From Petrolisthes cinctipes (Eukaryota; Arthropoda; Malacostraca; Decapoda; Porcellanidae), in contig JAWQEG010000501.1 of the NCBI GenBank assembly GCA_033782935.1, positions 131,501-195,500 on the forward strand: a DNA stretch of 64,000 bases, in the 5' to 3' direction. This document shows positions 57,801 to 64,000 of this stretch, piece by piece. A program made the position numbers and the translations under genes. Below the pieces are notes generated by a model. The model did not search any database. It worked only from the letters and a program-made list of their open reading frames with translations, and had not been told where the DNA came from. The stretch's first letter is position 1. Each line of letters opens with the position of its first letter.

Positions 57801-60800
57801 ACACCATAAATTCTCAACACCTCTGTCATAGCTTTCCTTTCAACTCTATCGTATGCCTTCTCCAAGTCCATGAAGGCAGCATACAACTTCTTACCCTTCC
57901 CAATATATTTCTCCACTATTGATTTTAATGCAAATATTTGGTCCACACATCCTCTACCCTTTCTGAATCCTCCCTGCTCCTCACTAACTTTATTCCCTGT
58001 TACATCAATCAGTCTCTCAGTAAGAACCTTCCCATACACCTTCCCTGGTACACTAAGGAGGCTTATTCCCCTATAGCTACCACACTCATCCTTACTCTCT
58101 TTCCCCTTATACAAAGGTACAATTATGGCTCTCCTCCAATCCTCTGGCACCTCTCCCTGCCTCCAAGCCAATGTACATATAAGCAACATCCACCCCCCCA
58201 CACTTTAACATTTCAGCAGTTATCCCATCCACTCCCGGTGCCTTTCCCATCTTCAACTTTCCTATTGCTTTCCTAACCTCTTCCCTTCCTAATTCTCCCT
58301 GTACATCCTGTCGTCTACCACCTGCCTCCATCCCCATACATGTCACCACCGCCTCCCCTCCCGTCCCCCCATTCATCAACCGATCAAAATGCCTCTTCCA
58401 CACTTCTTTCACTTCCTCACTTCTACTCACAGTAACTCCATCCTCTCTCTTCATTCTCACACTACCAGACTTTCCTTCTCCTCTTTCTCTTTTCACCTCC
58501 TTCCAGAATAATTTCTTGTTCTCTTTAAACTTTTCACTCAGCTTCATACCAAACTCCTCATCCACTCTCCTTTTACTCTCACTCACCATCCTTTTCACTT
58601 GTCTCTTACACACATTGTATTCTCTTTTCCATCTCTCTCTCTCACTTCTTCCGGCACATTCCTCTGTAATGTTCTCCTATATGCCTTCCTTTTCTCCTCT
58701 ACGGCATCTTTCACTTCTTCTGTCCACCAAGCACTCCCTTTCTTGCCCCTCTTCTGTGTCTTATACCCCACTACATCTGCTGCTGTCCTCAATACTATCG
58801 GCTTAAACATTTCATACACCGCATTCACTCCCACTCCCTCCCCTATCCCCATCCTTACATCCCCCAGCACCTCACCCACCCTCCTCTTATATTCCTCCCT
58901 ATACTCTTCTACATCTAATTTTCCACTAGCCACCTCCCTCTTATTCCTCACCCCTTCATCCCTCCTACTAAACTCCCACTTAACCCTAACCTTCATCCTC
59001 ACCAACACCGCAAAATGGTCGGAGCAATAAACCATTCCTCTCACCACTTTTGCGTCATACACATCCTTCCTCAACCTTTCATCCACTCCCACATAGTCAA
59101 TCAAACTCTTTTGCTCTTCTCTCTCATCCCTTCTCTTCCATGTATACCTGTGGATCATCTTGTGATAATAAAAATAATGGTTATAACCATATTAGTACTT
59201 CAACAGGCAAATGGATTCCTCTCCAAGATCATGGAAAATAGATCATCTGAACTCCCCGATCCTGTGTTTGTTGGCTTCCACATACGGAGAACTGATTACA
59301 AGAGATTTATCAAGGTATCAACACTTACATTAATATTACCTCATCACACAAAAATATATAGGACCAATTTCATAGTTCGGCTGTAATCAATTAAGATCAT
59401 TTTCATTTCATGTGTACATAATTTTCTTCAATATACACTAATTATTTTCAAGGAACTTTCTTTCCAGATAAGATATGGAGGTCGTCTTCCTGAAACAGCT
59501 TACTATACTCGAGCCCTCTCTCATTACCGCACCAAGTTCCCTGATGCAGCTGTATTCATTGTGGCCTCAGATGACCTCAAGTATGCCAGATCAGAGTTAG
59601 ACCAGTATCATGATGTCTTCTTTTCACCAGGTATACTGTACTGTATAATGCAACAAAATATGTCTATACTGTACTTTCTTCACCAGGGAGAATAATATTG
59701 TGATATAATAATTTTATTAGAAACTGTTATAGTTACCTTAATGAATTCCTTTTTACCCACTATATACAGTAGCTGTTACCTTTTGTCAACATGTACAATA
59801 GTAATGTTTTCTTATATACTGTACGGTTGGCCACAGGAATTCTTACACAGGCTATATGGAAAGAGAGGTCATTATTCTGAAAGTACTGCAATGAATGGTC
59901 TACCAAAGACTTGGTGATTAGCAAAACAACAAATCTAATAATAATTTTGTATTGCAGTTATGTAGTGTCACATTTTCTATAAGTTGTAAACCCTTAAAAA
60001 CGCCAACGTGTGTACGTATTTTTGTGGCCAATAGTATCCTACATGTGACCGAGGAATACCACACACACACACACACACAGTTGAACATGTTGTCATTGGC
60101 AGGATTCTCACCAGGAGAGGACATGGCATTATTGGCATCCTGCAATCACAGCATTATTACCGTGGGCAGTTATGGCTTCTGGTCAGCATACCTGGCAGGG
60201 GGAGAGGTTGTCTATGCAGATGTTACATCCAAGATTGAGTACAGGTATGATGCATTACCCTATACACATATACAACCATTTAAACAAACATACATACACT
60301 TTGCTTCTCACATTTCAATACAAGGATAATGGTAGCTTGTCACAGTAATCTATACATGTCATCATATTCATACAGTACTTATTAAAAATATTTATTTAGA
60401 CATTTATTATCTGATCTCCCTCAAACACCTGATGGATTTCTTTTCCCACACCTGTATTTTGCTCCAATATTTAACTTATTTAGTGTTTCTTTCTTTAGTA
60501 TATCCTTTTTCTCTGATTAACTATTGTTCCACCATTTCCACTTATATTTTAGCTCCAAATAATTCCCCGAGCTAGTGATAGTTCTCATTGTATAAAATTA
60601 AACATTGGCTGACACAAATTCATATAGTAAATTATTAGGCTATGAAAATAGGTTTTCTATTTATAATATAAAATGTTTTATACAAAAATAAAGATTAAAC
60701 AACAAACCAACACAACATCAAATTAACCATTTTTTTTTTTCATCAGGTTCTCACGCAAGATATATGAAAAAAGTGGGTTGGATAATTTCATTCCTCTCCC

Positions 60801-60810
60801 CATTGACTGA
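45848..60810 (+). CDS. Galactoside alpha-1,2-fucosyltransferase-like (GT11), type II membrane protein
   Basis: Golgi glycosyltransferase expected to move fucose from GDP-fucose to O-2 of galactose. Exons: 45848-45948, 46502-46644, 50368-50632, 51154-51270, 53529-53614, 59207-59314, 59468-59630, 60103-60244, 60747-60810. Phases agree through to TGA at 60808-60810 and give about 395 codons; an upstream exon with the start codon is missing (the first visible exon begins mid-codon). Order: short cytosolic end, one membrane anchor ([16 protein letters not shown]), a stem with N-glycosylation sites (NVST, NST), then the GT11 domain with [18 protein letters not shown], the GDP-fucose-binding [31 protein letters not shown], and the C-terminal [18 protein letters not shown] and [11 protein letters not shown]. 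All conserved motifs are present, so the gene is probably functional. The 3.7-kb and 5.6-kb introns are almost wholly mobile elements. Confidence 0.9.
47264..50040 (+). mobile_element. Near full-length, decayed LINE with U4-snRNA-like 5' head
   Basis: It starts with a 35-base stretch matching the 5' end of U4 snRNA except one base (CTTTGCGCAGTGGCAGTATC...AATGAGGTT, 47265-47299). A 5' UTR-like body follows (to about 47690). An APE-type endonuclease N-terminal half follows ([26 protein letters not shown]; from about 47750). After a deletion comes the reverse transcriptase ([39 protein letters not shown], a FTDDT variant of the catalytic FADDT, at 48740-49430) and the C-terminal [12 protein letters not shown] region, then a (GATA)n tail (50021-50036). 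Several stops and frameshifts. Clade uncertain; it resembles RTE-like LINEs that end in simple repeats. It lies in the intron between exons 46644 and 50368 of the fucosyltransferase gene. Confidence 0.85.
50688..51022. mobile_element. MITE-like element with ~33-bp inverted ends
   Basis: ATTGGAGGGCTACTAATTCC at 50688 is repeated inverted at 50990-51022 (GGAATCAGTAGCTCTCCAAT). Related half-elements: 51540-51655 (ATTGGAAGGCTACTGATTCC ... GGCATAGTTTGGCG) and a single end at about 22672. Non-coding. Confidence 0.6.
51540..51660. mobile_element. Short second copy of the 50688 MITE family
   Basis: Same ends, CTACTGATTCCTCCAATCTATG and (inverted) CATAGTTTGGCGTAATCAC, around a core of only about 45 bases. 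Confidence 0.5.
51820..53110. other. Intron segment of unidentified repeat-like sequence
   Basis: Between fucosyltransferase exons 51270 and 53529. About 52120-52260 is a CA/CTCG-rich low-complexity run. About 51995-53005 is more GC-rich than its surroundings. It has TG...CA-compatible ends on the minus strand (TGTCACGAGTC... to ...CCCTTAACA) that could be a solo LTR, but no target duplication is seen. A 19-base A run lies at 53082-53100, preceded by GATGAAGCCTATGTCCAGTG. Confidence 0.35.
53786..54990 (-). mobile_element. Jockey-like LINE remnant with internal deletion
   Basis: Minus strand: the C-terminal end of an APE endonuclease ([14 protein letters not shown], about 54790-54750), a linker, then a jump past the catalytic reverse-transcriptase core to its C-terminal part ([47 protein letters not shown]; 54170-53990). 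The catalytic core and several frames are missing. Confidence 0.72.
55015..55590. repeat. 27-bp minisatellite, about 21 copies
   Basis: The unit is ACCCAACCATTACTCACCCC plus AACACTG. Variants CCCAAACACTG, CCCCAAACACTG (28 bp) and CCCTAACACTG are interspersed. Because 27 is divisible by three, both strands show long spurious open frames. It lies in the fucosyltransferase intron. Confidence 0.95.
55733..56783. mobile_element. Nested Harbinger-like elements in inverted arrangement
   Basis: First unit, about 55733-56385: long inverted ends (about 170 bp: CGAGGTTTTCGTGGGACTGG ... inverted at 56225-56355), outer end CTAGTGTGATACCCCCTTAA. Inside, on the plus strand, an ATG at 55934 opens a frame of about 50 codons ([30 protein letters not shown]). 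Second unit, about 56395-56783, repeats that interior inverted and ends GTACGCGGTGCTAGTGAGATACCCCCTTAA. GGGGGTATC... termini next to TTA/TAA suggest PIF/Harbinger; the transposase core is absent. Confidence 0.6.
56786..59160 (-). mobile_element. LINE copy, 5'-truncated, reverse transcriptase largely intact
   Basis: Same family as 47264-50040, minus strand. The endonuclease C-terminal part ([26 protein letters not shown]) begins at 59158. A linker follows, then a nearly complete reverse transcriptase (57038-58201: [55 protein letters not shown], catalytic FADDT) and the C-terminal [16 protein letters not shown] region. About three frameshifts (near 58610, 58190, 57035). The last ~110 bases and the tail are missing where it meets the Harbinger-like end. 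The 5' break is only about 47 bases from the splice acceptor of fucosyltransferase exon 59207. Confidence 0.88.
60061..60080. repeat. (CA)n microsatellite
   Basis: CA dinucleotide run of about 10 units, 22 bases upstream of the splice acceptor of the exon starting at 60103. Confidence 0.85.
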
Positions 60811-61864
60811 GCCAGAGTGATTAATCTAATCTAAACTAATATAGAAAGTTATGTTGGACAGGGATATGTTTTGGTTGTTGAGATAAACAGCTTAGCAAGG
60901 TATCCCACCTTCTCAACACTTAACTTAAGCTAAAAGGACATACATCTTCAATTTCTGTTTAATATATAATCCAAATACAAATTAATTTGATGTTCCTCCA
61001 GCTGTTCTCACCTTTGATCTTAAGCCTTCATAATATTATAGTGTCGTTACCTTATATCTAATACCCATATAATTAATTGCTCTTCTCAGAATCCTGTCCA
61101 AAGCCTTTTCAGATCTATAAACACTAGTCAAAATACACTGGAATAATAATGATAATAATAATAATAATAGTAATAATAATAATAACTGTCACACTGGGTA
61201 ATGCCTTTATAAAGCAAAAACCACCACCAACCAAAATATGAAGGAAATTAATCATTATCTTCCTTTTCCTATTAAATTAAACTATTAATTTACCTTTCTT
61301 TTCCATAACTTCTTCATATTTGCTAAATCAGCATTTCTCTCGATTCTTCCCTTATAAATTATCAGGTTGTATGTCTTTGCTTTCATCTAGTACATATCTT
61401 CATCTGAATGCTAGATACACCTTTTTAAGGAATCATACATGACTTTCTTGTCTCCTTTATCAATTCTTTAAGCAGCTTAAATTATCTCCCCCTGGGGAAG
61501 TTGGCTATGAATGCCTCCCCAATATCCTTGCTTTTCGTAAAAGGTTACTAAAAGGGGCTTTCACTCCTCCAACTGTCCCTGTTTGTTCACCTGTTTCCTT
61601 TTGTGCTTACTGTTCCACCTCCCAATTACTGTCTAAATTTTCGACACAAACTCCAAGATCCCAAGATCTTAGGAAAATGATGTATCCAGTTCTGTTTGTT
61701 CACTTGGGCTGTCTGCACCAGACATTGAATTTTATAATTTTTTGTAATGATATAATAATATACCTGTATTAAAGCTAAGGATATATAAAACTTTATAATT
61801 ATATTGTTTACCCTTTCCACAAAGTATGAATGACTTTTTCAAATACATTTTACATCTTTTACTA
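60811..61864. other. Fucosyltransferase 3' flank and intergenic sequence
   Basis: Begins with the 3' UTR after the TGA at 60808-60810; no canonical AATAAA stands out close to the stop. An (AAT/ATA)n stretch lies at about 61144-61186. No further gene. Confidence 0.5.
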
Positions 61865-62287
61865 TGTAACAATAGGGTAGCAGGGGTGAACAGACTCGCT
61901 TGTACACGGTAACAATTTATTGGTGGTAGCTTACAAGGTTTGGTTGTACACTTGTAGTTCCTGGACTCAGTTAGCAAGGTAGGCGAGGGTTGCAGATGTA
62001 GATAGGCAAGCACCTTGTGGAGAGAGAGTTTGGTCTGCCGTAGCCGAGTATAGAGTGTAGCAGATGCAGGAGGAAACGTGGTGTCTGAAGCAGGTGAGAG
62101 TGGCAGCAGGCGAAGTCAGCGGCAGGAGCGGAGAGGTGAGTCCAGGTGGGCAGCTAGCTGTAGAGTGACTTAGGCGAGGCACTCCGGCCCCTTTTATCTC
62201 AGTCGGTCGGTTGCGTGTCGTGGCGGCCTCCAGTGCCAGGTGAACAGGTAAGCAGAGGGAAGTGCAAGGTGCTTGGCATCTGCTACA
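61865..62287 (-). mobile_element. 3' LTR of a Gypsy-like retrotransposon
   Basis: On the minus strand the 423-bp segment starts TGTAGCAGATGCC and ends CCCTATTGTTACA, the TG...CA ends expected of an LTR. It contains a TATA-like GATAAAAGGGG near 62195. It is immediately preceded by a polypurine tract. The 5' LTR would lie beyond the window. Confidence 0.78.
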
Positions 62288-62302
62288 GTACCCCCCCCCC
62301 TC
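62288..62302 (-). other. Polypurine tract
   Basis: Minus strand GAGGGGGGGGGGTAC directly abuts the TG of the LTR: the primer site for plus-strand DNA synthesis in LTR elements. A T-run of about 28 (A-run at 62341-62367 on the plus strand) lies a little further inside the element. Confidence 0.75.
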
Positions 62303-62337
62303 AATATTTAGAAGACTAGATTGGCCCAGGAACATAC

Positions 62338-62369
<32 letters not shown>

Positions 62370-62659
62370 AACACGGGGTACGTTCTCACAATTAGGGGCG
62401 AACCCACAATGATGACATGAATAGATAATATTTTACATAAAATAATATATATAAGGAGTGTTATACATATGTGTACGGGTAGTGTGTAGTATGTCGGGGA
62501 GGCAAGGGTGTATGTTAGTAGTAGGGAGTGTTTGTATCTACAGGCGTGAGGAGTGGATGTGTGTCTGCGTTATATAGGTGTGTGAGATATTTCGCTGGGC
62601 GATGGATTGTCCTGCCAGACCGGGATACGTAACCCTCTAGGACCGGAGCAGGCTCGTTG

Positions 62660-64000
62660 TCATCTGATGGCTCCAGCGGGGTGGGGGGGGGGGGCGTTGC
62701 TGGTGTTGGTGGTGTTGAGTCGGCATGTCGAGGTTGGTGGCGTGGGTGGTGGCTGGTGAGCGTTCTGTGTTTCAGCCTGTGGGTACACTGGGGGGATTAC
62801 TGGTGTTGAGGAAACAGCGAGGGTGGTGGGAGTAGGAACGGGTGGCATAGGTATGGGTGGGGATAAAGGTACAGGTTGTTGGTGTGGAGTAGGGTAGGAG
62901 GTATGGTTGTCACAGGGAAGGTCAGGTAGGGGGTGAATGGGGTCAGGTGTGGTATGGGCAGGGGAAGGTGAACATGGTGGGGATGAAGGTTGGGGGTGAA
63001 TGGGGTCAGTTGTGGTATGGGTAGGGGAAAGTGAACGTGGTGGAAGTGAAGGTGGGGTAGGAGTAGGTTGAGGTAGTGGTGAGATAGGGTCGGTGGTAGG
63101 TGTGACGGGACGTGTCGGTGTAGGTGGGCGAGGTGGTGGTGAGGTAGAGGATGGCATGTACTTGTGAGATGAGGGTGTGGGTAGGAGCGGTGTACAAGGT
63201 GGGGGAGGGGGTGAGCGTGATGAGATAGGGTGGTGTGGTTGTGGCGTGGGTAGGAGTGGTGCGCGGTGGTATGGTGTGGTGATGGTTGCGGGTAAGAGTG
63301 GGGTGAGGATGTTTGGGGAAGGATGCACAGATGCGTGTGTAGCTGTGTGTGGATGAGGCGGTGTGAGAATGTTTGTGGGGGGGGGGGGTTGTAGTGGGTG
63401 TGCTGGCAGCGTGGCGTCAGTGTGTGTGTTAGTGTGGGCTGGCTTAACCCGTTCCCAGAACGTGACGTACGGCTTACCAGCTACCTATATGGTAACAGTG
63501 GCGTCCGTCCTAGAGATCACGGGGTAAGGTTCCTGCAGTGGTGTGCGGTGGGCATCCATGCGTAGGAATAGGTTGACGGCAGATCGGAGCCCTAGGGGTG
63601 TGTAGGTAGGTCTCGACTCTGCTTGGCGCGTGGGTGTAGGGCAGGCATTTCTCATCGCGACCTTTAGCGCCGGGAGGAAGGATAGGTTGGACATGTCGAG
63701 GTCCGGAGTTGTGAGTTGGTCTGGCAAGCGAAGGTCCTCGCCGAACACTAACTCAGCTGGTGAATGGTATAGGTCCTACTTGATCATTGCACGGATGGTG
63801 AGAAGGATGAGAGGTAGAGCGTCCATCCATTGGCTGGGTTGCAACGCCCGGAAGGCATCTTTCAATCTTCGATGTAGGCATTCTACCATATCGTTACTTC
63901 ATGGGTGGTAAGCTGTGGTCCTCTGGTGGCAGGTCCCTAGGAGATTGAGCATGTCTTGCCATGCCTTTGACTCAAACTGGGTTCCCTGGTCTGTGACAAT
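62660..64000 (-). pseudogene. Gypsy-like integrase with proline-rich C-terminal extension, decayed
   Basis: From the window end the minus strand reads the second half of a retroviral-type integrase core (VTDQGTQFESKAWQDML, then a CHQRTTAYHP region, LHRRLKDAF), the SPAELVFGEDLRLP motif and the C-terminal RVKPAH-type domain. Three in-frame stops, at about 63903-63901 (TGA), about 63781-63779 (TAG) and about 63484-63482 (TAG), show it is dead. After RVKPAH the frame continues for about 260 codons (63430-62660) as an extremely Pro/Thr/His-rich tail with repeated DPIHPLP and PPTPT motifs, ending at 62660. Reverse transcriptase and gag would be outside the window. Confidence 0.82.

Overview
This is a TE-rich stretch of an animal nuclear genome. 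Four intron-containing protein genes with GT-AG introns and phase-consistent exons sit in a sea of mobile-element debris. The gene set, the CR1/L2-, jockey- and RTE-like LINEs, the Penelope-like element and a TCAGT-type initiator fit an arthropod. A crustacean, perhaps a decapod, is my best guess, but nothing in the window proves it.

Layout: (1) 838-8945, plus strand: an SFMBT-type Polycomb protein with four MBT repeats, a SLED domain and a C-terminal SAM; the first exon lies at or before the window start. (2) 8946-14464: its 3' UTR and a largely featureless intergenic stretch with one tRNA-derived SINE. (3) 14465-25056, minus strand: a ten-exon coiled-coil protein ending in a TAX1BP1-like UBZ zinc finger, best guess an arthropod spindle-F-like protein. 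Its introns hold several MITEs, a LINE derivative, a G-rich inverted minisatellite and a TATA/CCAAT/Inr promoter-like segment. (4) 25350-27010: a truncated CR1/L2-like LINE. (5) 29250-37159, plus strand: a complete USP14 deubiquitinase (12 exons, 507 aa). (6) 38590-45000: a gene-free mobile-element cluster (hAT-like ends with a THAP fragment, a 3.6 kb inverted-repeat structure, LINE and SINE pieces, a foldback element, a mariner-type MITE). (7) 45848-60810, plus strand: a GT11 alpha-1,2-fucosyltransferase whose introns are packed with LINEs, a 27-bp minisatellite and a Harbinger-like element. (8) 61865-64000, minus strand: the 3' half of a decayed Gypsy-like LTR retrotransposon (integrase, proline-rich tail, polypurine tract, 3' LTR).

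The genes have no obvious pathway in common: chromatin repression, a coiled-coil adaptor, a proteasome-associated deubiquitinase and a Golgi fucosyltransferase. USP14 and the spindle-F-like gene are head to head about 4.2 kb apart; the SFMBT and spindle-F-like genes converge.

Most unusual observations: a LINE family (copies at 47264-50036 and 18921-19650) whose 5' end is nearly identical to the 5' end of U4 snRNA; evidence that one copy of it may derive from a spliced transcript; an antisense LINE 3' tail that runs into the first visible coding exon of SFMBT; and a Penelope-like remnant with a hammerhead-ribozyme-like core.
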